From CALAED01 sp937891035 (GTDB lineage Bacteria; Actinomycetota; Actinomycetes; Streptosporangiales; Streptosporangiaceae), in contig DASQSZ010000354.1 of NCBI GenBank assembly GCA_035642125.1, positions 1 to 23,168 of the forward strand: DNA of 23,168 nt, read 5' to 3'. The notes under the pieces are model-generated. The model did not search any database and was not told where the DNA came from. It saw nothing but the letters and a program-made list of their open reading frames with translations. A program made the position numbers and the translations under genes. This document shows, piece after piece, positions 1 through 7,075 of the stretch. Numbering within the stretch: position 1 is the stretch's first letter; the number at the start of each line of letters is the position of its first letter.

Positions 1-580
1 GCGGGTTCGTCGGCCCCACCACCTGGTCCTCGGTCCCGGGGTGGAAGAAGTCGCGGACCTGCCCGTACAGCTCGGTGAAGGCGTGCAGCATGCCGGTGAT
101 GATCAGGCCGTCGACGTCGCGGTGGCGCGCCGCCTCCATGATCGCGATACCGGAGCCGTACGAGTGCCCGACGACCACCACGCGCTCGAACTTCCGGGCC
201 GTCAACGAACCGGAACGCAGCCCCTGGACGAGCTGGCGGAGCACCAGCACGTGCGCGTCGATCGTCACCTCTTCCGCGGGGGGACGGCTGGCGGCGCCCG
301 TCCCGAGCCGATCGAAGACGGCCACGGCATAGCCGGCGGCGGCCATGAACTCGGCGTAGTTGTACGGCCTCGGCAGCGTCCAGTACCGCTTGTCGTAGGT
401 CAAACCCGGGACCACCACCTGAACGGTCCGTGGGACCGGGCCGGCCGGCAGGTAGAGTTCACCGGAGATTTCCCACTGGCGCCCGTCCGGGCCGCCTGGC
501 TGGATCGGCAGGCGGAACGGGACGCGCGACACGGCCGGCGCGGCCTCGGTGACCTCGGTAACGTTCGTCCGACTGGGCAC
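1..580 (-). CDS. alpha/beta hydrolase, C-terminus cut by window edge
   Basis: Reading the minus strand from GTG at 580 gives 193 uninterrupted residues that run off the left edge, so only the N-terminal part is present. The nucleophile elbow GHSYGSG places the likely catalytic Ser at residue 140. It is preceded by a hydrophobic strand (VVVVG) and, earlier, by VVVPGLTYDKRYW, which fits the oxyanion-hole strand, and by AVAVFDRLGTGAAS, the usual second strand and turn of this fold. The acid and His of the triad lie beyond the edge. The start is chosen because GGAGGTGGAGGA lies directly upstream. Family members hydrolyse esters, amides or thioesters, and some act as dehydratases or offloading enzymes in antibiotic pathways; the substrate cannot be read here. 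It is the last visible gene of the minus-strand run that begins with the prenyltransferase, 238 nt after the FAD enzyme. No signal peptide is seen, so a cytoplasmic role is likely. Confidence 0.85.
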   Translation of the reverse strand, partial: MPSRTNVTEVTEAAPAVSRVPFRLPIQPGGPDGRQWEISGELYLPAGPVPRTVQVVVPGLTYDKRYWTLPRPYNYAEFMAAAGYAVAVFDRLGTGAASRPPAEEVTIDAHVLVLRQLVQGLRSGSLTARKFERVVVVGHSYGSGIAIMEAARHRDVDGLIITGMLHAFTELYGQVRDFFHPGTEDQVVGPTNP

Positions 581-770
581 GGCTCCTCCACCTCCACGGA
601 CGGCCACGGGCTCGCGGCCTGGATCTTCTGCCAATCGGGGACTTGTGAAATCGCGGCCGGATGAGCGAGTCCCGCCCGTTGCAACCGGGGCACGGCACGG
701 GCCTCGCTCATCACGATGCCGGTACGACCTGGTCAGACCGGGGGCGGTCAGACCGCGATCACGCCGGCGT

Positions 771-790
771 CGGACCGGGCCGGACCGGGC
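771..790. repeat. two tandem copies of a 10-nt unit
   Basis: The 10-mer cggaccgggc occurs twice head to tail in the gap between the hydrolase and FAD genes. The rest of this 238-nt gap (581-818) holds the hydrolase ribosome binding site and GC-rich sequence with no gene. Confidence 0.6.
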
Positions 791-814
791 CGGCGGGGCG
801 GTCCAGGTCCGGCC
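778..814 (-). terminator. possible hairpin just after the FAD gene
   Basis: GGCCGGACC (778-786) and GGTCCGGCC (806-814) form a perfect 9-bp inverted repeat with a 19-nt loop. It begins 4 nt beyond the stop codon of the FAD gene on the minus strand. There is no T-run, which is common for actinomycete terminators. The sequence is so GC-rich that chance pairing is possible, and the hydrolase downstream may still be co-transcribed. Confidence 0.4.
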
Positions 815-818
815 GGGT

Positions 819-2252
819 TCAAGCCACGTCGGCCGGTACGGCGCTGCCGGACGAGATGACGGCCGGGGGCGGGCCAGGGTCGGCGCCGGCCCGGCGCCGC
901 GTGCTCAGCGCGGCGGCCAGCACCGCGGGCCGCCCCATCGCCTGTGGTCCGGACACCATCTGGTTGATGTCGAGCAGCGCCCGTGACGCGGCCCGGCTGG
1001 TGGGCACCGCCCCGATCACCCGGTACAGATACGCGAGCTGCATCCGTACGGGGAGCGCCACGTGGTCGGCGGCCCAGGGATAGGCGAGGTCGGCCGTCGC
1101 CGCGATGCTCCAGGCCAGGTCGATGGCCTTGGCCACGTGGCGGCGCAGCTTCGCGCCGATGCCGTCGAGGTCACGGGCCTTGCCAAGCACCGTGTCCAGC
1201 GCCAACGCCGACCTGGCGGCCACCGACATGCCCTGGCCGTAGGACGGGTTGAGCGCCCCGGCCGCGTCGCCCAGCACGACGAACCGGTCCGGCCAGCGGC
1301 GCAGGCGCTCATAGTGGCGGCGGCGGTTCTCGGTGCGGCCGGAACGGTAGATCGGCGTCACCGGCTCGGCGTCGCGCAGCACCTCGTACAGGACCGGGGA
1401 GCGCAGCGTGCGCGCGTAGTCGAGGAACCCCTCGATGTCGGTCGGCGGCCGCTTGTTCCCCAGCGTCGCGAGTGACACCATCCAGCGGCCCTGCTCGATG
1501 GGGTTGAGGATGCCCTGGCGCGGCGCCTCCGGCGCGTACTGCAGCAGGATGCAGTTCCAGTCGGCGCTGTGCCCGGCGGGCGGTTCGAAGACGCAGGTGG
1601 CGTACGTGGTCTGCGCGTCGACGACGCTTTCCGCCGGCCGGCCGTACCCGAGCGCGTCGAGCCAGTCGGGGGTACGGGTGTTGCGGCCGGTGGTGTCGAC
1701 GACGAAGTCGGCGCGCAGGTCCTCCGGCGCGCTCTTGCCCTGGGCCGCGCCGGCGTCTTTGCCGCGCACCCGGACACCGGTCACCCGCGCGCCGCCCTTC
1801 TCGGTGAGCAGGTCCACGACCTCGGTCTCTTCGATGATGCGCACCTGGGGCAGCTGCGTGAGCCTGGCGCGTACCACCCAGTCGATGACGTCACGCGAGC
1901 TGGTCAGCATCGCCAGCTCGGTGGGGAAGCGCGGCATCCAGCCGCCGGCGGTCAGCAACAGCATGTCCTGGGGCATCCGCACCCGGACCATGCCGGCCTC
2001 CACCAGCTCATCGCGGATCCCCGGGAACAGGCGCTCCATCGCGTCGTGGCCCGCGGTCATCAGGTTGTGCGCGTGCCGCGCCTGCGGAACGCCGCGGCGC
2101 CACTCGGGGCCGTCCGGCAGCTTGTCCCGCTCGATGATGGTGACTTCGTCGAAGTGGCGGGCCAGGACGGTGGCGGTCAACATGCCGGCCAGGCTCGCCC
2201 CCAGCACCACCGCGTGATCTGCGCCGGGCAGGCGCCCCTGCAACGTTGCCAT
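819..2252 (-). CDS. FAD-dependent monooxygenase-fold enzyme, candidate PyrE3-like cyclase
   Basis: The 477-aa product has the layout of group A flavin monooxygenases. The N-terminal FAD dinucleotide fold carries GASLAG at residues 18-23, followed by IIERD where the acidic residue contacts the FAD ribose. FVVDTTGRNT lies in the middle. The second FAD motif VVLGDAAGALNPSYGQGM sits near residues 326-343. The segment after the first fold, with its RRGVPQARHAHNL stretch, is typical of a subfamily found in antibiotic clusters. The ATG start follows GGAGG at a 6-nt spacing. Known relatives include hydroxylases, halogenase-like proteins, prenyl reductases and PyrE3, a flavoprotein that catalyses a [4+2] cyclisation in pyrroindomycin biosynthesis without needing redox turnover. 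The unassigned 181-aa gene directly upstream makes the PyrE3 role attractive. A reductase acting on the chain added by the UbiA enzyme is the main alternative. Family call is firm, reaction is not. Confidence 0.85.
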   Translation of the reverse strand: MATLQGRLPGADHAVVLGASLAGMLTATVLARHFDEVTIIERDKLPDGPEWRRGVPQARHAHNLMTAGHDAMERLFPGIRDELVEAGMVRVRMPQDMLLLTAGGWMPRFPTELAMLTSSRDVIDWVVRARLTQLPQVRIIEETEVVDLLTEKGGARVTGVRVRGKDAGAAQGKSAPEDLRADFVVDTTGRNTRTPDWLDALGYGRPAESVVDAQTTYATCVFEPPAGHSADWNCILLQYAPEAPRQGILNPIEQGRWMVSLATLGNKRPPTDIEGFLDYARTLRSPVLYEVLRDAEPVTPIYRSGRTENRRRHYERLRRWPDRFVVLGDAAGALNPSYGQGMSVAARSALALDTVLGKARDLDGIGAKLRRHVAKAIDLAWSIAATADLAYPWAADHVALPVRMQLAYLYRVIGAVPTSRAASRALLDINQMVSGPQAMGRPAVLAAALSTRRRAGADPGPPPAVISSGSAVPADVA

Positions 2253-2331
2253 CCGTCGCCTCCACCATCATTCCGGGGATTCGAATTCCAGTTATTACGC
2301 TAAACGGACGAGCCGATCATCACCACGCCAA

Positions 2332-2393
2332 TATCCTGCCATCGGTTATTGCCACAGATGGCAGCCGAGCGCGCCGCCGGCCGAGGCAGGATA
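2332..2393 (-). promoter_or_regulatory. alternative hairpins in the leader of the FAD gene
   Basis: The 149-nt gap upstream of the FAD gene is less GC-rich than its surroundings and holds two inverted repeats that share one arm. CTGCCATC (2336-2343) pairs with GATGGCAG (2357-2364) over 8 bp. TATCCTGCC (2332-2340) pairs with GGCAGGATA (2385-2393) over 9 bp. The two foldings exclude each other, as in attenuators, but no leader peptide or T-run is evident. An operator for a repressor is another reading. Confidence 0.35.
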
Positions 2394-2401
2394 CTGTCAT
2401 G

Positions 2402-2947
2402 TCAGGCCGCGATCCGCTGTTGCCGAAGCTCGGTGAGGAAGCTCAGTTCCAACCGGCTGAAGAAATAGCGCGTTGGCGGCCAGCCGAGCTGCAGCCAGTT
2501 GAGTTGCAGCCCGCGCACCTCGGTGCTCATCATGACCTTTAGATACGGCTGCCCCGAGCGTGGCGAAGCTGCCGGAACGACCTTGCCGACCGCGTCGCTG
2601 TATATCTCGTTCCGCCCATTCGACAGCACCCCTCGGCCGGTGAAATCCCGATCGCCGTGGTGGCTGAGGTCGACGGCCTCCCAGAGCAGCAACGGGCCGG
2701 TGCCGGGCGGGTCAGCACGGTGCCGTACACCGGACCGACCGGACCGGCCCGCAAGCCGCAGGTTGATCGAAAAGCCGGCGAACCGGCCGTTCGGCCGCAG
2801 GTAGAAGACCCCCCAAAAATCGGCCACCGTGGTGATCACCCGGGAGCCGCGCCGGTTCGTTGCCGCTATCATGCCTTGGGTCCACTCGGGGGCGAATTCC
2901 CATCGGGTATCCGCCCACTCGGCGTCCCATTCTGTTCGGCCTATCAT
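2402..2947 (-). CDS. unassigned 181-aa protein, candidate PyrI4-like spirocyclase
   Basis: I do not recognise a named domain from motifs alone. The protein is small, soluble and rich in aromatic residues. The N-terminus is Trp-rich (WDAEW, TRWEFAPEW). A series of short strand-like segments then alternates with Gly/Pro/Asn turns: VITTVADFWGVFYL, GRFAGFSINLRLA, PLLLWEAVDL, LKVMMSTEVRGLQLNWLQLGW. A helical ending follows (RLELSFLTELRQQ). This pattern suits a small beta-barrel. Size, composition and position beside a PyrE3-type flavoprotein match the pairing of PyrE3 with PyrI4, the barrel enzyme that forms the spiro ring of pyrroindomycin. No catalytic residue is claimed. The ATG start follows GAGGA at about 9 nt. 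A 120-nt gap (2948-3067) separates it from the epimerase-like gene upstream, and nothing else is seen in that gap. It is real coding sequence judging by codon use; function is inferred from context only. Confidence 0.6.
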   Translation of the reverse strand: MIGRTEWDAEWADTRWEFAPEWTQGMIAATNRRGSRVITTVADFWGVFYLRPNGRFAGFSINLRLAGRSGRSGVRHRADPPGTGPLLLWEAVDLSHHGDRDFTGRGVLSNGRNEIYSDAVGKVVPAASPRSGQPYLKVMMSTEVRGLQLNWLQLGWPPTRYFFSRLELSFLTELRQQRIAA

Positions 2948-3067
2948 GCCGATTGTCCTCGGGCCGACGATTCCGTCCGTCGCTTTTCATGATCCGTATA
3001 CACGCCGGCCGATGTCCAGGCAGTTGCCCAAGAGTTGCCGGAGAAATTCGCGGCCGCTAAAGGGTGG

Positions 3068-4060
3068 TTAAGCCGCCTTAACATTCTCCTGTCGTGCCGC
3101 TGGCCGACGCATTTCGGCCACCACGGCGGGGAGTCCGTCCGACACTCTCGGATGTCGCGGCCGCCACCCGAGTTGCGTACGGAGACGGGAGTTGCCGACG
3201 CGATAGGAGGAGGTGAGCGAGGCGACCGCCGGCGGGCCGGCGGCGAGCGCCGCCAACGCGCGAGGCACGTTGCCGGCCCGGCCCTTGCCCAGGGCCGTCG
3301 TCAGCTCGTCGACGAAGGCCCGCAGCGTGATCGGTTCGTCGTCGACGACGTTGTATTCCGCGCCCGCCGGGGCACGCTCCACCGCGGCGACGTAGGCGGC
3401 CGCCGCGTCGTCGACGTGGACCAGGCTCCAGTAGTTGGCGCCGGCGCCGATGCAGCGCAACCGGCCCCGGCGCGCCTGGTCGTAGAACACGTTCTTGAAC
3501 GTGCCACCGGCCCCGTACACGAACCCGAGATGCAGGATGACGACGTCGAGCCCCTCGTTCGCGCGCATGTCGCGCAGCCGGGCGACCTGCCTGGCGTGCG
3601 CGGCGCCGAGCGGGCTGGGGTCGAGCGGCGTGTCCTCGGTGATCAGGTCCGTGCCGCGGTCGCCATACCCGAAGCAGCCGCTCGTGTACACCAGACGGCT
3701 GCCGTTGTCCCCGCACACCCTCGCCAGCTCGGCGGTCATCACGTCGTTGGCGGCGGCCAGCCGGGCCAGCTTGCGCTTGGTCACCCGGCCCTGGACGCGT
3801 ACCTGTGCGGTGTGCACGACGGCGTCGGCCGCGGCCGCCGCGTCCCGGTAGGTCTCCGGCCGGAGCATGTCGCCGATCACCGGGTGGACGCCGGCGGGGA
3901 GCAGGCGCGCCCGTTCCGGCGACCGGACCAGCGCGGCCACCCGATGACCGGCGGCGACCAGGGCGCGGACCACGGCCGCGCCGACGAATCCGGTGGCCCC
4001 CGTGACGAAGACGGATGTCGACGTGGAGTGGGAGATGCCGTCAGATCCGCTGCTCTTCAT
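3068..4060 (-). CDS. extended/atypical SDR (NAD-dependent epimerase/dehydratase family)
   Basis: The 330-aa product has an N-terminal Rossmann fold with TGATGFVG at residues 20-27, followed by VAALVRSPER, a basic segment suggesting NADP(H). The middle has the family's YTSGCFGYG (Ser127), and later comes HLGFVYGAGG and WSLVHVDDAAAAYVAAVE, both standard for extended SDRs. The usual YxxxK pair is absent: at the expected place after TPLDPSP the sequence reads LGAAHARQ, so Tyr is replaced by Leu151 and Lys by His155. This suggests an altered reaction or a reductase/isomerase using other residues. The ATG is preceded by two overlapping GAGG boxes formed by a short tandem repeat. It lies 78 nt downstream of ligase 1 in the same run, and a GTTAAG/CTTAAC inverted repeat overlaps its stop. 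Substrate (sugar nucleotide or acyl intermediate) is unknown. Confidence 0.85.
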   Translation of the reverse strand: MKSSGSDGISHSTSTSVFVTGATGFVGAAVVRALVAAGHRVAALVRSPERARLLPAGVHPVIGDMLRPETYRDAAAAADAVVHTAQVRVQGRVTKRKLARLAAANDVMTAELARVCGDNGSRLVYTSGCFGYGDRGTDLITEDTPLDPSPLGAAHARQVARLRDMRANEGLDVVILHLGFVYGAGGTFKNVFYDQARRGRLRCIGAGANYWSLVHVDDAAAAYVAAVERAPAGAEYNVVDDEPITLRAFVDELTTALGKGRAGNVPRALAALAAGPPAVASLTSSYRVGNSRLRTQLGWRPRHPRVSDGLPAVVAEMRRPAARQENVKAA

Positions 4061-4080
4061 GTCCTCATGTCCTCATGTAC
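4057..4080. repeat. three tandem 8-nt units over a start codon
   Basis: tcatgtcc occurs twice and is followed by a third copy with one change (tcatgtac). On the minus strand the units read ACATGAGG-like and supply both the start ATG of the SDR gene and two GAGG boxes upstream, plus extra out-of-frame ATGs. Confidence 0.7.
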
Positions 4081-4095
4081 TCAGGTCCGCAACCC

Positions 4096-4135
4096 TTAGG
4101 TCCTTGAGTCCTCAGTTAGGTCCTTGAGTCCTCAG
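4096..4135. repeat. perfect 20-nt tandem duplication between genes
   Basis: Two identical 20-nt units beginning ttaggtcc and ending cctcag lie head to tail (4096-4115 and 4116-4135), followed by a partial echo (tcctcaggtcc). They occupy the gap between the ligase 1 stop and the SDR gene start. No protein or RNA function is evident. Confidence 0.85.
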
Positions 4136-4138
4136 TCC

Positions 4139-5827
4139 TCAGGTCCACTTTCCGCTGCCGATGGTCTGGCCGCTGCCCAGGATCTGCTCGCGCAGCTCGA
4201 ACCGGCGCACCTTCCAGGTGGCCGTGCGCGGGAAGTCCTCCCAGGGGATCACGGCCGGCTCGGCCAGCTCGGGCAGGTCGGCGGTGGCGGCACGCCAGAT
4301 CTCCTGGTCCAGCTCCCCGTCCACCGTGGAAAGCACCGGCTGCGGACGGCCATCGGGCACGCCGAGGACGATGACCTCGGTGGCCTTGTCGATGCGCTGC
4401 AGCAGCAGGCTTTCCAGCTCGATGCCGCTCATGCCGGGGATCAGGTCGACCTCGCGGTCGAGGATCCGGATGGCGCCCGTCTTGGTCCGCACCCCGATGT
4501 CGCCGGTGTTCCACCAGCCGTCCCAGCGCTTTTCCTGATGCCGGTCATGTTCGCCGAGGTAGGTGAGGCACCGGCCGCGGGTACGCACGAGCACCAGGCC
4601 CTCTTCGCCGCGCTTGACGGGGCGGCGGGTCTCGGGGTCCACGACCTTGAAGTGGGTGACGAAGGGCACCGGCCAGCCCACGTTGTTGTCGGCGTTCTGC
4701 CGGTCGTCGGCGACCATGCGCCGGGTGAGCACGCCGATGCTCACCGGCCCGACCTCGCTTTGGCCCCAGCTTTGCACCCACAGCGGCTTGCGCCGCGGGA
4801 TGGCCAGGAACTTCCGCACCGTGGACGGGTGGATCGCGTCGAACGTGCTGAAGTAGGTGCGGACCCGTTCGAACAGCCACGGGTGGGTCTCGGTGAGCCC
4901 CTCCCAGAGCTGGTAGAGGTTCGGGCAGGCCTCCAGGGTCGTCGGCCGGTGCTCCCTCAGCGTGTCGACGACGCCCTTGGGCGTCGGGTCGGCCAGGACG
5001 ACCACCTTCGCCGGCGGCCGGACCAGCTGCGCCACCGTCCAGGTGATCGCCCGGATGTGCATGAAGGCGAAGCAGGCGGCGACCGTGTCGCCGCGGCGGA
5101 TCGACAGCCTGGGGATCGGCGCGGTCTCCAGCTTGGTGTTCACGCCGATCGTGGTGGCCGCCGAGTGCACGACGAACTTGGGCACGCCGGTGGTGCCCGA
5201 CGTGTGCGTGGCGATCATGGGCTCGTCGTCCGCGACCGGGTCGGCCGGCGGCACCTCGGCATCGCGGAGGTCGTCGAACGTGGAGACGCCGGAGGGGGCG
5301 GCGGCGCGACCGGCGGCGATGATCGCGACGTCCGGTTCGACCAGCCGCACCCCGATGCGCTCGGCGGCGGCCAGCGCCTCCGGGTCGCTGACCAGCACCC
5401 GCGGCCGCAGCCGGTTCATCATGATGCGCAGGTTCTCGGGCTTGATCGTCGATGAGATCATGGCCGGCAGGGCGCCGATGCGCGCGGCCGCCGCGGCGAG
5501 CAGCACCACGTCGAAGTGGTTCTCCTTGATGATCGCCAGGCGATCGCCCTTGCGCAGGCCCATCTGGTGCAGGCCCCCGGAGAGCCTGGCGACCAAGGCC
5601 GCGAGCTGCCCGACGCTGTAGCGGGTGCCGTCCTCGGGGGCGACGTCGAACGGCCGGTCAAGGTGAAAGACCGGCGTCGTGCGGTCGGCGAAGTGCTCGA
5701 GGATCAGGCCGATGTTGTTCGGTCGTTTGCCGCCGCGCCGCCGGCCGCCCTCCGGCCGCCGGCCTTCGCGCCGCCTGCCGCCGGAGTCTGTGCTGTCCGG
5801 GCGGTTGCCGACCAGCGAGATGCCCAT
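4139..5827 (-). CDS. AMP-forming acyl/aryl-CoA (or acyl-ACP) ligase 1
   Basis: The 562-aa adenylate-forming enzyme would activate a carboxylic acid as acyl-AMP and pass it to CoA or a carrier thiol. The phosphate-binding loop THTSGTTGVPK is at residues 207-217, the A5-like WGQSEVGPV near 355, and NTGDIG and DREVDLIPG in the C-terminal part. The A10 segment PRTATWKVRRFELRE supplies the catalytic Lys539; the residue before this Lys is Trp rather than the common Gly. No carrier domain is attached. Residues 15-36 form an Arg/Gly-rich tail (GGRRREGRRPEGG and on) not needed for the fold. The ATG start follows GGAG at 7-8 nt and lies 49 nt after the prenyltransferase stop. Ligase 2 at 17845-19584 is a clear paralogue along the whole length, including the unusual C-terminus GSG(K/Q)WT. 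Substrate is unknown; an aromatic or fatty acid that is later prenylated or loaded is possible. Confidence 0.9.
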   Translation of the reverse strand: MGISLVGNRPDSTDSGGRRREGRRPEGGRRRGGKRPNNIGLILEHFADRTTPVFHLDRPFDVAPEDGTRYSVGQLAALVARLSGGLHQMGLRKGDRLAIIKENHFDVVLLAAAAARIGALPAMISSTIKPENLRIMMNRLRPRVLVSDPEALAAAERIGVRLVEPDVAIIAAGRAAAPSGVSTFDDLRDAEVPPADPVADDEPMIATHTSGTTGVPKFVVHSAATTIGVNTKLETAPIPRLSIRRGDTVAACFAFMHIRAITWTVAQLVRPPAKVVVLADPTPKGVVDTLREHRPTTLEACPNLYQLWEGLTETHPWLFERVRTYFSTFDAIHPSTVRKFLAIPRRKPLWVQSWGQSEVGPVSIGVLTRRMVADDRQNADNNVGWPVPFVTHFKVVDPETRRPVKRGEEGLVLVRTRGRCLTYLGEHDRHQEKRWDGWWNTGDIGVRTKTGAIRILDREVDLIPGMSGIELESLLLQRIDKATEVIVLGVPDGRPQPVLSTVDGELDQEIWRAATADLPELAEPAVIPWEDFPRTATWKVRRFELREQILGSGQTIGSGKWT

Positions 5828-5840
5828 GATGAGTCTCCGT

Positions 5841-5872
<32 letters not shown>

Positions 5873-5876
5873 GCTC

Positions 5877-6824
5877 TTAGTGGGTGAGCGCCAGGTTGGC
5901 GATGATGAGCGAGATGGTCCCGATGCGGTGTGCGTTGATGCCGAGCTTGCGGGCGGTGAGGAACTCCCCGCGGCCGAGGCCGTGCCACAGCTGCCGGGCC
6001 CGGATCAGCAGGACCGGGATCAAGAACGCGGCGAACCACCAGGACACGGCCCCGAACGCGGGCGCCGCGAGGATCGCGACGGTCTCGGTGGCGCTGATGG
6101 CGGCCACCACTCGCCGGTAGGTCGCCGGGCGGCACGTCGTCGCCAGGTTCTTGCGCCCGGCGGCCCGGTCGCCGTCGAGGTCGTTCAGGTTGGAGTAGAG
6201 CGACACCAACAGACTCCACAGCCCGAACAGGTAGCTTTCGACCACGATCAGGCCGGTCACCTCGCCGGTGAGCAGGCCGAACGGGACCAGCACCATCAGC
6301 CCGGGGCTGAGCAGCAACACCAGCTCCTGGCCGCGGTGATAGCTGATCTTGAGTCCGTACGAGTACTGCACACTGATCAGCAAGACGAAGGCCGCCACCG
6401 GCGCCGCCCACAGCGGCTGGTGCGGTGCCACCGCGATGGCCAGCCCCCACAGCAGCGCTCCGGCCGCCATCGCGGCATAGCCGAATCGCAGCGCCTGGGA
6501 CAGGGACAGCTCACCGGTGATCAATGGCTTGTTGGCTCGGTTGCGCAGCACGGCCTGGTCGGGTGAGTAGTTGCGGTCGTCGCTGCCGTCCCGGTAACCG
6601 GTCACGTCGTCGAAGGTGACCGTCGCCGCGACGACGCCGACCCAGCCGAGCACCACCAGCGTCATCGTCGCCAGCGTGCGGCCGTCGAGCCGTACGGACT
6701 GGGCCAGCAGCGCCCACACCACGAGAACGCACAGGTAGTAGTCGTAGAAATAGAGATTCGCCAACCGCGCATATGCTCCAGCGCGGGTGCGGGCGTCTCT
6801 TGGCGCGATTTCCAAAGTGGCCAT
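5877..6824 (-). CDS. UbiA-family membrane prenyltransferase
   Basis: The 315-aa protein is mostly hydrophobic, with about eight to nine membrane segments (for example residues 30-43, 52-70, 115-133, 138-152, 168-184, 190-208). The first Asp-rich motif is FDDVTGYRDGSDD at 71-83, which differs from the usual NDxxDxxxD by starting with Asp-Asp and having Gly-Tyr inside. The second is NDLDGDRAAGRKNLAT at 214-229, close to the standard DxxGD motif that binds Mg-diphosphate. KPLITGELS (99-107) follows motif one as in other family members. The family moves a prenyl diphosphate group onto an acceptor in the membrane; some members move phosphoribose or cyclise terpenes. The start follows GAGGA about 10 nt upstream. 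It is the first gene of the left-hand minus-strand run, divergent from the P450 gene. Acceptor and prenyl length cannot be read; the neighbouring ligase may activate the acceptor acid. Confidence 0.85.
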   Translation of the reverse strand: MATLEIAPRDARTRAGAYARLANLYFYDYYLCVLVVWALLAQSVRLDGRTLATMTLVVLGWVGVVAATVTFDDVTGYRDGSDDRNYSPDQAVLRNRANKPLITGELSLSQALRFGYAAMAAGALLWGLAIAVAPHQPLWAAPVAAFVLLISVQYSYGLKISYHRGQELVLLLSPGLMVLVPFGLLTGEVTGLIVVESYLFGLWSLLVSLYSNLNDLDGDRAAGRKNLATTCRPATYRRVVAAISATETVAILAAPAFGAVSWWFAAFLIPVLLIRARQLWHGLGRGEFLTARKLGINAHRIGTISLIIANLALTH

Positions 6825-7075
6825 GACCTACCGTTCCTCGGTCGTCTCACGTCGGTCACTAACGTCCAAGCTAAGAAGTCGGCCGGGCGATATACATGAC
6901 ACGCGGCTGACAGACTTCTGCTGGATGGCTGGCAGCCCACGACGCAGATGACAGAGACTTGTTATTTCTCGCAGGTATTTCTGCCGTGTGGCTGAGGTCT
7001 CGTCAGGTGTACTGGTCGAAAAGGGACGAAAAGAAATTCACTGACGGGGGACGAACGACGCGAGCGGAGGGACAC
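6825..7075. promoter_or_regulatory. divergent intergenic region between prenyltransferase and P450 operons
   Basis: These 251 nt separate two operons that point away from each other and have AT-richer stretches (around 6870-6900 and 6958-6985) in an otherwise GC-rich region. Promoters for both directions should lie here. I could not pick -35/-10 boxes or an operator palindrome with confidence. The P450 reading frame stays open back to 6959, but that part is not believed to be coding because a good ribosome binding site precedes GTG 7076. Confidence 0.6.

Noticed and set aside
6959..7075. An N-terminal extension of the first P450 beginning at 6959
   Set aside because: No ribosome binding site at 6959, and GGAGGG directly precedes GTG 7076, where the P450 fold begins. 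The extra 39 codons look like leader sequence.
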